Positions 17,271 to 26,861 of a stretch of 64,000 nt of DNA are shown piece after piece. Each line of letters opens with the position of its first letter. Position 1 is the first letter of the stretch. Made by a program: the position numbers and the translations under genes. Origin of the DNA: Flavihumibacter rivuli (GTDB lineage: Bacteria > Bacteroidota > Bacteroidia > Chitinophagales > Chitinophagaceae); NCBI RefSeq assembly GCF_018595685.2, contig NZ_CP092334.1, positions 3,376,001 to 3,440,000 on the forward strand, written 5' to 3'. The notes under the pieces were generated by a model that was given only the letters and a program-made list of their open reading frames with translations, searched no databases and was not told the origin of the DNA.

Positions 17271-17657
17271 AACGCGTTTATTTATGTTATTAAGCGCTGG
17301 GTTTGGACTAAAAGCATTGCTTGGAAATCAAATTGATAGTTTTATATAAAACACATTTACCTGGCATCAATACAAAATGATCATTTAAAATTAATTAAGC
17401 TGAATGACCAGGAAAAAACCCTCTTTCTAATTAACGACCCAATGTACACGCCTTCTAATAAAACAAAACACGGTTTATAAAACTATCACCACCAAAAGAC
17501 CTCAATTAATCTGGCTTATAACTGAGGCGGGAAAAAGATTGCATCCATGCCTAGCTCATAAAAACCCACCAAGCTTAAACCTACCCCCCAACCACCATTA
17601 CCCAAAGCTTCGCCAACTCACCTACACTAGGATAAATTCAAAAGCCCACTTAAAATC
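17271..17657. repeat. Leader copy 1 (about 390 bp) upstream of array 1
   Basis: Sequence from AACGCGTTTATTTATG to ...CACTTAAAATC. It recurs at 29220-29610 in the same orientation and at the same position, directly after the AAC of the outermost cassette. Long identical blocks include TTGGACTAAAAGCATTGCTT, AAAATGATCATTTAAAATTA and CTTTCTAATTAACGACCCAA. It encodes no convincing protein. By position it corresponds to the attI/leader of an integron and would drive the minus-strand genes, but no promoter could be fixed. A run of 15 C follows at 17659-17673. Confidence 0.75.
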
Positions 17658-17674
17658 TCCCCCCCCCCCCCCCA

Positions 17675-17990
17675 GCAGGGTCTGCTATGTAAAAGGCCCT
17701 ATCCCCATCAGGGTTTCCCGAAGGGGACCCTGATGGATAGCAAGAGGGAAGTCAATCGCGGTCCTCTACTACCGCACAATCTGAAATAATAGGCAGAATC
17801 ATCGGGGTCTCCCGTAGGGGACCCCGATGAGGTTAATTAACCCACCCCATATCATACCCCAGCAGGGTCTCCTGAAGAAGACCCTGCTGGATAGCAAGAG
17901 GGAAGTCAATCGGGATCCTCTATCACTTCAAACTCTGAAACAATAGGCAGATGCATCGGGGTCCTCGCCGGGAGACCCCGCTTAGGTTAA
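17675..17990. repeat. Palindrome cluster between the arrays
   Basis: Four or more GGGTC/GACCC palindromes in two units of about 154 bp (GGATAGCAAGAGGGAAGTC at 17735 and 17889; AATAATAGGCAG in both). They are the same unit type as at 1681-2100. No gene lies between 17241 and 18026 other than the leader and this cluster. It occupies the place where the downstream site of the serine hydrolase cassette would be expected. Confidence 0.85.
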
Positions 17991-18025
17991 AAGAAGTCCT
18001 ATCTAAATGATAGTAAACCCACATT

Positions 18026-19129
18026 TTATTTTTTATATCCTTTTAAGGTCAATTCAGCTATGTCCCTTACAAGTTGAGTTGGTGAATTGCAGTCACAATT
18101 GGTTAACCCAATTACATAAATATCTTCACTTGGGACATATACGCCCATTGTCTTAAATCCAAAAATACTCCCACCGTGTTCCCTACTCGGTGTTCCCTTT
18201 AAATCTTTTATATGCCATCCATACCCATAAGTGAACTCTTCACCATTGTTTAATTTGTATTTGGTAAATGCCTTTTGAGCATTTTCACTTTTTAAGAGTA
18301 CATTTTGATTTAAGGCATTTTGCCATTTTAACATATCGCTTAATGTTGACATCAAAGCACCTGATGCAAAAGGAACACTAAAATTGATTATCGTTTTATT
18401 CACATATCCAGTTTCCTTTTTTTGATAGCCATAAGCTCTTTTGGTGATAATCTGCCTGTCAGTAGCATAACGGGAATTATTCATTCCTAGCTTTTCAAAA
18501 ATATTTTTCTGGATATAGTTTTCGTACGATTCGCCGGAAACTATTTCAATGATATATCCTAAAAGAAGGTAACCCGAATTATTGTATTCAAACTTCTCCC
18601 CTGGCTTAAAGTCATCAGGTTCATTCTTGAAAAAATCTACCATCATTTTGGGTGTCATTTCCTTTTGTGCAATGTCTCCCAAAGTTTTCATCTTTGTAAA
18701 ATCCTTAATGCCTGATGTGTGGGTCAATAAATGATGCAGCGTTATTGAGTCGCCTGATGGATAATCTGGAATGTATTTTGAAACGGTTTGCTTTGTGTCC
18801 AACTTGCCTTGCTCTTCCAACATTAAGATGGCAATAGATGTAAATTGCTTTGTCATAGAACCTAATTGGAATACACTCTCAGTTGTTAGATCAACATTCC
18901 ATTCAATATTAGCTTTTCCAAATGCCTTTTCATAAATAGGCTTTCCATTCTTAGCAACCATAAAAGCACCTCCTGGCCCATTTTTATCTTTCAACACATT
19001 TAGAATGACACTATCAATGTCTTTGGCAAGGTTTTGTGCATATACACTATTAGCCAGAACAGTAATAAATAGAAGGAGCAGGAATTGGTTGTTGAATATT
19101 CTTGAATATTTCATATAAGTCATTTTCAT
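18026..19129 (-). CDS. Serine hydrolase of the beta-lactamase/class C family
   Basis: A 367-residue protein. A signal peptide at about residues 1-31 ends NSVYAQ. SxxK is SMTK at residues 91-94 (catalytic Ser91 and Lys94), the YxN motif is YNN (Tyr182), and EHGGS near residue 317 takes the place of the KTG box. HTSGI (about 137-141) is also typical. This class includes class C beta-lactamases, D-amino-peptidases and esterases; with HGG instead of KTG a peptidase or esterase role is at least as likely as drug resistance. It is the last gene of array 2; its downstream site has been replaced by the palindrome cluster. The upstream end is CAGCTAAC at 19171-19178. Confidence 0.85.
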   Translation of the reverse strand: MKMTYMKYSRIFNNQFLLLLFITVLANSVYAQNLAKDIDSVILNVLKDKNGPGGAFMVAKNGKPIYEKAFGKANIEWNVDLTTESVFQLGSMTKQFTSIAILMLEEQGKLDTKQTVSKYIPDYPSGDSITLHHLLTHTSGIKDFTKMKTLGDIAQKEMTPKMMVDFFKNEPDDFKPGEKFEYNNSGYLLLGYIIEIVSGESYENYIQKNIFEKLGMNNSRYATDRQIITKRAYGYQKKETGYVNKTIINFSVPFASGALMSTLSDMLKWQNALNQNVLLKSENAQKAFTKYKLNNGEEFTYGYGWHIKDLKGTPSREHGGSIFGFKTMGVYVPSEDIYVIGLTNCDCNSPTQLVRDIAELTLKGYKK

Positions 19130-19175
19130 TTATATTGTTTCAAATTATTTGAACTATCTAGTAAATATCTCAGCT

Positions 19176-19483
19176 AACGGCCGGAGCTTTGCGTTTGTGT
19201 GTACCTACCTGTGTTCACAATAGAGTTTTCTGGTGAAAAACTTTCAACTGACTTTATATGAAAGCCATTCGTAACTAGTGTAGAAACAATATTTGAGAAG
19301 TTTATTGTTGTCAATGTTTGAAATCTGTTAGGTTAAGGTTTGGGTGTTGCCATAGGGTTGCACATAACCGAACAGAGCTTTATGCAGGTCAGGGATTGTT
19401 ATTCGTCCAGCCCGGACCACAGTTTGGATTTGTAGTTTGTTGATGTTTGCTGGTCATGCCCAACTTGCATAAAAACCAATGTT
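19176..19483. repeat. Cassette site Q, compound (two sites back to back)
   Basis: A first site starts AACGGCCGGAGCTTTGCGTT at 19176. A second runs from AAC 19366 to GTT 19481-19483 (AACCGAACAGAGCTTTATGC ... AACTTGCATAAAAACCAATGTT; 118 bp, arms pair). A GTT at 19357 is 184 bp from the first AAC, so only GCACAT would separate the two sites. The first site's arms do not pair well, so its right end is uncertain. There is no gene in 19130-19520. Confidence 0.5.
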
Positions 19484-19520
19484 GGTTGCTGTTATTCTTT
19501 AGAAATAACTTGCCCAAACA

Positions 19521-20123
19521 TCAAAAGTCTTTCTTAAACGTCCACAATGGAAGTTTGCTTTTTGGCTCTGTAAGTTCTCTCAATACTGTAAAACCAAGGC
19601 TTGAATAAAATTTAATATTAGATGGTTGTGCTGTTTCTAAATAAACACTGGTTTGATTGCCTTGGGCTTTTGTCAAGATATGTTGCATCAGTGCTTTTCC
19701 TAAGCCTAAACCGCTAAAAGCTGGATCAACGCCAATAACCATTGTATACCAATGTGGTTCCGGGGCATCTTGTTTATGAAAAGGATCTAAAAAATCCATG
19801 ACGCTAAAAAAACGGTTTGCAGCATCCTCACCGAGCAAGGCATGTATATTCCCCAATCCTCCCTTTTCTGCTTTTTCAGGTGTGACATCAGTACTGCCTG
19901 GCGTCAGCCATACCACAGCGCCTTCCAAATTTTGCGTGGTATAAACTTCTCCGAATAAGTTCCCGTATCGAAGGACAGCTTCGAAATGAGCGGGAGATTT
20001 TTGCTCTCTTTCCCTTTCAGTAGGAAAAACATATGTCTGCAAAGGATCATTCATGAACGCTCTTGACAATGATCGGGAAGAAGTCCCGATACTTTCTTCA
20101 GAAATGGGATAAATGGTTATCAT
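19521..20123 (-). CDS. GNAT-family N-acetyltransferase
   Basis: 200 residues from ATG 20123 (MITIYPISEESIGTSSRSLS). Longer starts would overlap the broken gene upstream. The core has WYTMVIGVDPAFSGLGLGKA, which holds the acetyl-CoA motif A (GLGLGKAL), then SVYLETAQPSNIKFYSSLGF (motif B). The N-terminal part (AFMNDPLQTYVFPTER; GAVVWLTPG) is typical of the GNAT group related to puromycin N-acetyltransferases. The substrate is unknown. It lies 16 bp downstream of the pseudogene in the same cassette. Confidence 0.85.
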   Translation of the reverse strand: MITIYPISEESIGTSSRSLSRAFMNDPLQTYVFPTEREREQKSPAHFEAVLRYGNLFGEVYTTQNLEGAVVWLTPGSTDVTPEKAEKGGLGNIHALLGEDAANRFFSVMDFLDPFHKQDAPEPHWYTMVIGVDPAFSGLGLGKALMQHILTKAQGNQTSVYLETAQPSNIKFYSSLGFTVLRELTEPKSKLPLWTFKKDF

Positions 20124-20139
20124 AGACCTATACTTTTCT

Positions 20140-20625
20140 TCATTGTACTCGCTTGTATATGAAATCGACCTTCTTCTCAAAAACACTCCCATTCACCGCC
20201 GCTTCTTCCAAGAAATGTAGATTTTTCCCAACCGGGGTTATCGTTACTCGCCATTTTGTTGTCCTCTCTGGTAAAACTCTTTGACCCTCGAAAATGAAAC
20301 GGTCTGTTTGCCAAATTCCTCTTAGTGTTCTGGAATTTCCCGAAGGATACAATCCATAATAAATATAGGTTTTCTCGAGGGGTGAATAGGAAAGATAGCT
20401 AACAGAGCTGTTAATACCTGCTTTCTCTTTCGAAGCCGTTATACACTGAATATGGGCTCCTTGTATACGAGTACAAATTTCTAAGTAGTTAGCTTCACTC
20501 CCTTCCACTGTCCACTGACCCTGAAAAATATCAAGTCATTGTTGCTCTGGAAGTAATGTTTTCTCCTGGGCATGTAGTTCAACGGAAAAGAAAGCAGTTA
20601 AAAGGAATATAAAAATCAATTTCAT
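20140..20625 (-). pseudogene. Secreted protein gene with in-frame TGA at codon 30
   Basis: From ATG 20625 the frame reads MKLIFIFLLTAFFSVELHAQ then EKTLLPEQQ, a signal peptide plus a short segment, then TGA, and continues in the same frame LDIFQGQWTVEGSEANYLEI to a stop at 20140. The later part (FIFEGQRVLPERTTKWRVTI; LHFLEEAAVNGSVFEKKVDF) looks like a DUF1579-type or lipocalin-like secreted domain. One nonsense change explains the break. The 122-residue remainder starting at an internal ATG would lack the export signal. Confidence 0.7.
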
Positions 20626-20655
20626 ACACTAACTTTTAGATGATCAATGGCAGCC

Positions 20656-20780
20656 AACGGTTTGCGGCTTGGCGTAGTGGCGGATTTTTAGCACAAATGT
20701 TCAATCGAAGAACTACACTTGAACCTACCACAAAACTGTCATACGAAGCACTGCACCCGCCATTACGCCAAACCGCTGTT
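20656..20780. repeat. Cassette site R (125 bp, short class)
   Basis: AACGGTTTGCGGCTTGGCGT ... CATTACGCCAAACCGCTGTT. A strong outer stem pairs GGCTTGGCGTAGTGGCGG with CCGCCATTACGCCAAACC. The stretch 20781-20919 downstream has no gene that I can support. Confidence 0.75.
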
Positions 20781-20919
20781 AGCTGCTGCCCTTCTTGTCT
20801 GTCGTGGGTTTCGCTGTCTTTGGTGCGGTTGGACAGACACACTCTTTGCCAAGTTTTGGCTTGCGGGTCGGCTGGTGCGACTTGGCAATGTGTGTGGCTG
20901 TGAAGCGTTGGCATTGTGA

Positions 20920-23124
20920 CTATGCTTTTTGAAGTTCTTCAATATTCTTTTTCATTACGAAAAACATTGACGAAAATTTATATTCATTTGGATTTGGAGA
21001 AATATCCCCAAGCCCAATCCATGTGTTCGAGTTCTGTTGGTGCAATTTGTATGAGCAATAGCGATGTAACTTAAAATCCAATTCCTGTTTATTAATACCC
21101 GTCATAAAAGTCACTCCGATTCCACCTAAGGAAAGAGTATAAATTGAACAGTCATGAAATTCTTTATCATTTGCAAACGCTTTTTTTATTTTTTTAATGT
21201 AGTCCATGAGTTGTTTTATTGACTTATTGTTAAACTCTAAAATCAATAAGGCTAATCGAACTCTGTGGGGCATTCTTGAACGGTCAAGTTGGAGAAGAAA
21301 GTCATTGAACTCCTTTGAAATGAAAGATTTCGGTTTAGGAGTGAATTTTGTTTTATGTCCGAACTTATACATGTAGTAATCATTTATTTCATCAGTATCA
21401 GGCATAAACTCAATCCAATTTACATTCTTTTCCTCTGCATCTTTTAATGTATGTTCGATGTATAGTCCGTTTGATAAAAAGTAAGAAACCAAATCTAACT
21501 CCTCGTATGTTGAAAGTGTTTTATGGCTTAAAAATTTCTTTCTACGCTTGATATAGTGAATAAGCATTAATGGATTTTCAAACAAGTCAGTCAAAACAAC
21601 CAAATCGTAAATGCTGATTATCCAAGGAAAATGACCATCTTGAAAAAAACCAATGTCGTTGGTTGCCTTAATTACCATTGACATATTGCCTATAGGTTCT
21701 AAGGTCAGGGAAACAATAACAATTTCATCAAAATCCTTTCTGTCAATCAAAACTTGCTTTCCGCTTTTTGTTTTGAACTCAGCTATTCCACTATCTTCAA
21801 TGTATTTAAGCGTTCTAATTCCTTGTCCATATGATTCTTGAACAATTTCCTCTAAGTGTTTTCTTGTGCGGTCAGTGTAACCCTTTTTTGCTCTTGGAGT
21901 TATTCTGTGTCCTTTTACTTCGATAATAAAAAGAACTTGGTCGTAAATAATTAACCCGTCTGTTTCGCATCTGTCATTATTTACAATGTAAAACAAGTTA
22001 GGTTGAAAGAAATTAGCAGTCGGAAGTAATGTTTTAAAAAACTCTAGCCCTTGATTGAGAACAAAGTCGTGTTTGATATTTGGGTATTTTTCATTCAGTT
22101 TTCTATTCTGCTTTAATGCTGATTCAATTACATCTTCTATTGCCCAAATTATCAATGGAAATGAAGGGATAAGGTATCTTTCTCCATATTCAATTATGGG
22201 TTTTGTTTTAAGAATTGTAATAGGTTCATAAATTTTATCTTCTACTTTTAGAGATGGAAAGCCACATGAAAATGTTTTTAAAAATGCCTTAACTGCTTCT
22301 AATTCAATGCTTGTAAAATCAGATAATTCATTTGCAGTGAAAGTGTATGTCTTGCCAAAAGTGTAATAAAGTTCATTAAGAAAGTGCCCTTGTAAACCCT
22401 CTCGAATTTTCTTATCAGAATACTTTGAATATTCTTCTAGTTGCTCTTTAGTAAAGATGCTTTCAGATTCAACTATTCTTGTTTTTCTATATCGTATTAC
22501 TTCTTTAGCGTGTTTCTTTCCTTTCTCTAACGCTTCATCAATTGCTTTTCTACACTTATTGTTAATCATGTTTGATAAATTCTTTCTGATAACAACTGAA
22601 TCAGAAATTGAAAAACCAAATATGGATTTCACTTCATCTTTTATCGGTTCAAAAAGCTTCTCGGTAAAAATTAGATGGTGTTCAGGTAGTCCTGGATTTC
22701 TTATGTGTTTAGCTTCTCTTGAAAGTATATTTGCAATATCTGAAATCGTATCTTCTCTTAGAGGCTTATTATTGTTCTTCATTTCAAGTGCATCATTCCG
22801 TCCGCAATAATTTAAAACGGTCTTTTGCAATTCCATGATTAGTTCCATGTAGTCATCTTGTGAAACTGAACTTTCATTCACAAAGTCATTTTTCAAACAT
22901 AACAATGCCAACACTTCAGATACGAAGAAATTTTTGTCTCCCCTGAAATCGGAGTATTTTTCTGAATCGTGCAAGTGATTGTAATAAGAAAAATAAGATA
23001 GTAAGTCGAAGGTTTGAAACTTCTTAACGTTCTCGGAAAGAAAGGAATAAAATTTTTCGTTTTCAACAGGCAAATTGTTGAACCATTCATCCATCATTTT
23101 TTGTCCTTCTTCTGGTGTCATCAT
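20920..23124 (-). CDS. Large protein with PD-(D/E)XK nuclease motif, partner of type IIG enzyme
   Basis: A 734-residue protein. Around residues 355-404 it reads HDFVLNQGLEFFKTLL then ETDGLIIYDQVLFIIEVKGH: the E387-x-D389 ... E402-V-K404 pattern is a PD-(D/E)XK nuclease site. The N-terminal 330 residues are helical and unassigned; the C-terminal third is mixed and also unassigned. It overlaps the upstream methyltransferase/nuclease gene by 4 bp (ATGA), so the two are coupled and share one 6.3-kb cassette. I infer a restriction or accessory defence function; the exact role, such as damage sensing or second-strand cleavage, cannot be read from sequence. Confidence 0.65.
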   Translation of the reverse strand: MMTPEEGQKMMDEWFNNLPVENEKFYSFLSENVKKFQTFDLLSYFSYYNHLHDSEKYSDFRGDKNFFVSEVLALLCLKNDFVNESSVSQDDYMELIMELQKTVLNYCGRNDALEMKNNNKPLREDTISDIANILSREAKHIRNPGLPEHHLIFTEKLFEPIKDEVKSIFGFSISDSVVIRKNLSNMINNKCRKAIDEALEKGKKHAKEVIRYRKTRIVESESIFTKEQLEEYSKYSDKKIREGLQGHFLNELYYTFGKTYTFTANELSDFTSIELEAVKAFLKTFSCGFPSLKVEDKIYEPITILKTKPIIEYGERYLIPSFPLIIWAIEDVIESALKQNRKLNEKYPNIKHDFVLNQGLEFFKTLLPTANFFQPNLFYIVNNDRCETDGLIIYDQVLFIIEVKGHRITPRAKKGYTDRTRKHLEEIVQESYGQGIRTLKYIEDSGIAEFKTKSGKQVLIDRKDFDEIVIVSLTLEPIGNMSMVIKATNDIGFFQDGHFPWIISIYDLVVLTDLFENPLMLIHYIKRRKKFLSHKTLSTYEELDLVSYFLSNGLYIEHTLKDAEEKNVNWIEFMPDTDEINDYYMYKFGHKTKFTPKPKSFISKEFNDFLLQLDRSRMPHRVRLALLILEFNNKSIKQLMDYIKKIKKAFANDKEFHDCSIYTLSLGGIGVTFMTGINKQELDFKLHRYCSYKLHQQNSNTWIGLGDISPNPNEYKFSSMFFVMKKNIEELQKA

Positions 23125-26100
23125 TTCCCCTCCACAATTTTTATTTCTTCATCCGTCAACTCGTAAAGTTGGTAAACCAATTGGTCTATTTGGTTTTCTA
23201 TGTCGGTTGTGTCGGCTGATGGATTTTGTTTTTTTGTAGCTAAAATTTGGTTTACTAAAATCTCAATTTCTTTCTCTTGTTCTAATGATGGAAATTTAAT
23301 TGGCAACAATTCAATTTTATATTTCTTCCATCTGTTTGTTCCCATTCCTGTTGTTGTTCCTATAAGATTGAAATACCACTCCGAAACCTTTGAATTTAAT
23401 ATTGCCAAAAGAAATTTCAATTTTTCACCCGTCATCAGGAAAGTAGTTGCTTCTGCAAAATACTTTTCATCGTCAAAAGCAAATTTTGGTTTATCTGAAA
23501 TTTCGCCCCATATTATTTTATCTCTTTCAAAATCTTCTAAATAGGCACAATTTCTGAGATTTGACCAATGGTCTCCCATATCTGAACGCATTTCAACTTT
23601 GGGAGAATAACTTTTTAAGTGTTCGTAAATTGTTGGGTATTCGGTCTCGGTTTCAATCCTTTTTAAACCAATTGATTTTATTCCATTATGTGAATTTATC
23701 AAGTAAATATTCTCAAAGACGTAACTGTATTTTTTTAAATCCCTGCCACGAATTATTGGTTTAATTATTTCAGCATTTTTCTCATCTGCTTCTATTAATT
23801 CGTTCTTTTTGATTTCATTTATTATGAATGCTTCATTAAAACCTGTTTTTAATCCAAAATTTATTCGAACATTAAAATCTTTCAATAGTCTTGCTCCATT
23901 TTCGATTTTACTTTTTAATGACCCAACAGACTGATTTCCGATAAACCATTCAGATGTTGACGGTGGAATAAATTCAAAGCTGTTTTTATTGAAATAGTCG
24001 TTTAAAGAATCGCCTATTGAATAGTCTTTTGATAAATTGACTACTTGAAATGGTTTTGAATTCACTGATTTTTGAAGTGTAATAATATTTGATTCAACGG
24101 TCGCTTCTTCAAATATTTGAACATCTTCAATATTTATTAATGCAATTGGCTGTAATTTTTCAATGAAATATTTTTTGAGAAGCTCTCCATAAATTGCCCT
24201 TAACCAAGAATTAGAAGTAATGTAAGTTAAAAAACCAAGTGGCTTTAAAACATTACCACCAAGTTCATAGAATAAGCAAAAGATGTCTGCACCTTTAGAA
24301 TAAGTTACATAATTTGCTTTTGAAAAATACTCTGATTGTTCTTTTAATTTGGACAATGATAAATAAGGCGGATTTCCAATAACCATATCAAAGCCTACAA
24401 AATCACCATCATCATTCAGTACTTCAGGAAATTCAAAACGCCATTCAAAGGCATTTTCAAAAATCTTGTTGGCTTTTATTTCTTCAATTTCGGTTTCAAG
24501 TTTTTTGGTTTCTTCGGATAGTTGTTGTACTTTTTTGTTCCAATCGGCTTTTTCCTTTTTGCTCATTTCAAAAAGTTCCCCCTGATTGGTCATTTGATAC
24601 AAGTCGCCTGAAAGTTTGCGTAGCTTCTTTACTTTAGGGTCGTTCAGCGATATTTCACTTCTGAAATCCGATTTAATGTCGGCAATCAGTTGTTCCATTT
24701 CTCTTTTCTGTTCCTTGCTTTCAGCGTTACGGTAAGTGTCAACAGCTATTCGGTAGCTGTCAATCGTCCACTTGCTTTTTTTCAAGGCTTGTTTCAAGTC
24801 GGCATCAATGGCAAAACGGCTCACTAAAGAGTTGCCGCATTTGATGTTGATGTCAATATTCGGAAGTGTTTCTAATTCGGTGGCGTTCTTGTAATAAGCG
24901 TTTTTCAAAAGCTCAATCCACAAACGCAAACGGCAAATTTTTACGGAATTGGAATTGATGTCCACTCCGAATAGGCAGTTTTCAATTATGGTTTGCTTTT
25001 CGTGAAAAAGCGTTTCCTGTATTCGCTGACTTTCTTTATTGCTTGGGTTGTATTCAAATAGTTCGCCTTCTTCGTCTGTTACAATCAGTTCATCATTTAC
25101 CACTTCCACCTGATATTCTTTCAAGCGTTTTCCGTCACGGTCTTGCAGAATTTTCAAGTCGTTTTTAACGGCAATCATTTCATTAAGTGCCGAAACCAAA
25201 AAGTGCCCAGAACCAACGGCAGGGTCGCAAATTTTGATGCTGTTTACAATTTTATTGGCTTCTTTTCGGTCTTCAATTTTGTCGTATAGTTCTTCAAGCG
25301 TTGTGCAATTCCATTTTTTTGTTTCGTTGAATTTCTGCACAACGGCTTTGCGAATGGTTTCACGGCACATATACATTGTGATGAAACCGGGAGTGAAAAA
25401 TGAGCCGTCTTTGTAGCCGTTTATTTTCTCGAAAATCAATCCGAGAACCGAAGCGTTAATCAGCGTTTTGTTGTCTTCCTGAATATCTTCTCCACCTTCT
25501 GCTCCAAAGTCGTAAGCATCTAAAAACTCAAACAAATATTGAAGCGTGGAAATGTTGCCTGTCCGTTTTTTGCCTTGCTGGTCTTTCAGCACGGTTTGCG
25601 AAAAAATCGGAATGGTTTTATCGTCTTTCAGATTGCTGATAAACAAGGTAACCTGCTCAATGTCTGTCGGCTCAAATAGCGAAGAATTGAGATAAGGCGT
25701 TTTTTCAAATGCCTTTTTTACATCTTCGTTTCGCTCGTCATACTTGCGTGCCAATACCTGAAAAAACAAGCTGTTCAGGTCGTCATAGTTCTTGATTTTG
25801 TCAAGATTGAGAAACGAAAAAGATTTGTCGCCTTTGTGATAGGTAATGAGTTGTGCTTCCAACAACTTCAAAAACAAAATGCGGTTTATCCAAGTAATGG
25901 AAAGTTCAAGAGCAACATTAAAAAGTCTTTCCTGTTGCGTGTTACCGAATTGGTTTGGCTTTTCCAATCGGCACAATTTGTCTAAGCTGTCAATCTGAAT
26001 GATGGCATCTTCAAGAATTGTTCCTGTGTGTCGTTCTCCTGCTTTGTTTCGTTCAATGAGTTTTTTGCTTCCTTCTTTGGTTTCGGTCAAGCCAATAATG

Positions 26101-26861
26101 TGCAACAACTCGCTGTAAAAGCGTTTGTCAAGGCTGTTGCTGTCGTTGGTGAATGGAAGTTTTAAAAGATGCTCTGGCGATAACAATTTGAATAAAGCAA
26201 TCAGTGAATTGTCATCTGCTTTGTCGGTATTGCGTAACGGTTTTTGAAAATCCTGAATGTTGAAATAGGTAAATTCAATTTCTGAAGTAATGCTGTCAAT
26301 AAATGGCTCGGCAATCTCTTTATAAAATACGTCTGTTGTTTTCTTGCTTGCTTCAAAGTTCTCGAACTGTCTGACAAACGATTTGTTTTGTGCAAAAAGT
26401 CTTTCAAATAAATGCTCGTCAAAAATGAACCATTCGTTGATGTTGGTCGCAACCAAATGTTTTACTTCAAGATTTTTGTGTGTAATTCTCTCACGTAAAT
26501 AATACAGAACCAATTCCTGAAATGCTTTTGCATTCAGTTTTTTGGTTGTAATCATTTCTGATTTGTTGGTCGGCTTTTTAGCTTCGAGAATTACTCCAAC
26601 TGTCGAGTTTGCATTTTGTCCGTTATGAATAACAAGGTCGTTTCGACCTTTGGTATTTATAAAATGGTTTTGCTTGTAGTAAGTTTCTTTGAGAAAATCG
26701 GAAACCAAGTTTTTATGAAACTCTTCGCTTTCCGTGTCATTTGTCCTGTCGAGTAAAGTAATGAGATTGGTCTTGAAACCTTCAATTTCAGTCCTGTTCG
26801 GTTTTACTTTTAAAAAGGCTTTATTCAGTGCCTTTCTTGGTTTCAATTCTTTTAAAATCAT
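23121..26861 (-). CDS. Type IIG restriction-modification enzyme (Eco57I-like)
   Basis: A 1,246-residue protein combining cutting and methylation. The N-terminal nuclease motif is GRNDLVIHNG (Asp75) and VGVILEAKKP (Glu93, Lys95). The methyltransferase motif I is CDPAVGSGHFLVSALNEM (about residue 543) and motif IV is NPPY (about residue 828), indicating an N6-adenine methylase of the gamma type. A Lys/Glu coiled coil (about 775-805) precedes motif IV. The last about 400 residues form a TaqI-like specificity domain (NCAYLEDFERDKIIWGEISD; LLAILNSKVSEWYFNLIG). Length and order fit Eco57I-type enzymes. It is the first gene of its cassette; the nuclease-like partner follows with a 4-bp overlap. Confidence 0.9.
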   Translation of the reverse strand: MILKELKPRKALNKAFLKVKPNRTEIEGFKTNLITLLDRTNDTESEEFHKNLVSDFLKETYYKQNHFINTKGRNDLVIHNGQNANSTVGVILEAKKPTNKSEMITTKKLNAKAFQELVLYYLRERITHKNLEVKHLVATNINEWFIFDEHLFERLFAQNKSFVRQFENFEASKKTTDVFYKEIAEPFIDSITSEIEFTYFNIQDFQKPLRNTDKADDNSLIALFKLLSPEHLLKLPFTNDSNSLDKRFYSELLHIIGLTETKEGSKKLIERNKAGERHTGTILEDAIIQIDSLDKLCRLEKPNQFGNTQQERLFNVALELSITWINRILFLKLLEAQLITYHKGDKSFSFLNLDKIKNYDDLNSLFFQVLARKYDERNEDVKKAFEKTPYLNSSLFEPTDIEQVTLFISNLKDDKTIPIFSQTVLKDQQGKKRTGNISTLQYLFEFLDAYDFGAEGGEDIQEDNKTLINASVLGLIFEKINGYKDGSFFTPGFITMYMCRETIRKAVVQKFNETKKWNCTTLEELYDKIEDRKEANKIVNSIKICDPAVGSGHFLVSALNEMIAVKNDLKILQDRDGKRLKEYQVEVVNDELIVTDEEGELFEYNPSNKESQRIQETLFHEKQTIIENCLFGVDINSNSVKICRLRLWIELLKNAYYKNATELETLPNIDINIKCGNSLVSRFAIDADLKQALKKSKWTIDSYRIAVDTYRNAESKEQKREMEQLIADIKSDFRSEISLNDPKVKKLRKLSGDLYQMTNQGELFEMSKKEKADWNKKVQQLSEETKKLETEIEEIKANKIFENAFEWRFEFPEVLNDDGDFVGFDMVIGNPPYLSLSKLKEQSEYFSKANYVTYSKGADIFCLFYELGGNVLKPLGFLTYITSNSWLRAIYGELLKKYFIEKLQPIALINIEDVQIFEEATVESNIITLQKSVNSKPFQVVNLSKDYSIGDSLNDYFNKNSFEFIPPSTSEWFIGNQSVGSLKSKIENGARLLKDFNVRINFGLKTGFNEAFIINEIKKNELIEADEKNAEIIKPIIRGRDLKKYSYVFENIYLINSHNGIKSIGLKRIETETEYPTIYEHLKSYSPKVEMRSDMGDHWSNLRNCAYLEDFERDKIIWGEISDKPKFAFDDEKYFAEATTFLMTGEKLKFLLAILNSKVSEWYFNLIGTTTGMGTNRWKKYKIELLPIKFPSLEQEKEIEILVNQILATKKQNPSADTTDIENQIDQLVYQLYELTDEEIKIVEGK

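Larger units (their letters stand above)
2296..17273 (-). mobile_element. Cassette array 1: 15 gene cassettes with AAC...GTT palindromic sites
   Basis: Fifteen consecutive units share one plan: GTT plus a private sequence, one or two minus-strand genes, the reverse complement of that private sequence ending in AAC, then a palindromic site of about 125 or about 188 bp ending in the next GTT. Cassette limits (GTT to AAC): 2296-3537, 3725-4360, 4539-5043, 5226-5931, 6114-10268 (with the IS), 10456-11184, 11305-11857, 12042-12641, 12761-13296, 13480-13985, 14167-14747, 14868-15428, 15612-16096, 16214-16580, 16760-17273. In the gene direction the array starts beside the leader at 17271. The plan matches integron cassettes with attC sites, but no integrase is in the window. 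Calling it integron-like is inference; the repeat architecture is directly seen. Confidence 0.7.

Noticed and set aside
18026..19129. Calling this gene an antibiotic-resistance beta-lactamase
   Set aside because: SxxK and YxN are present but HGG replaces KTG; many esterases and peptidases share this pattern, so resistance cannot be claimed.
20640..20919. Short plus- and minus-strand frames over cassette site R
   Set aside because: They run through the palindromic site in both directions, mirror each other, and lack any conserved feature.
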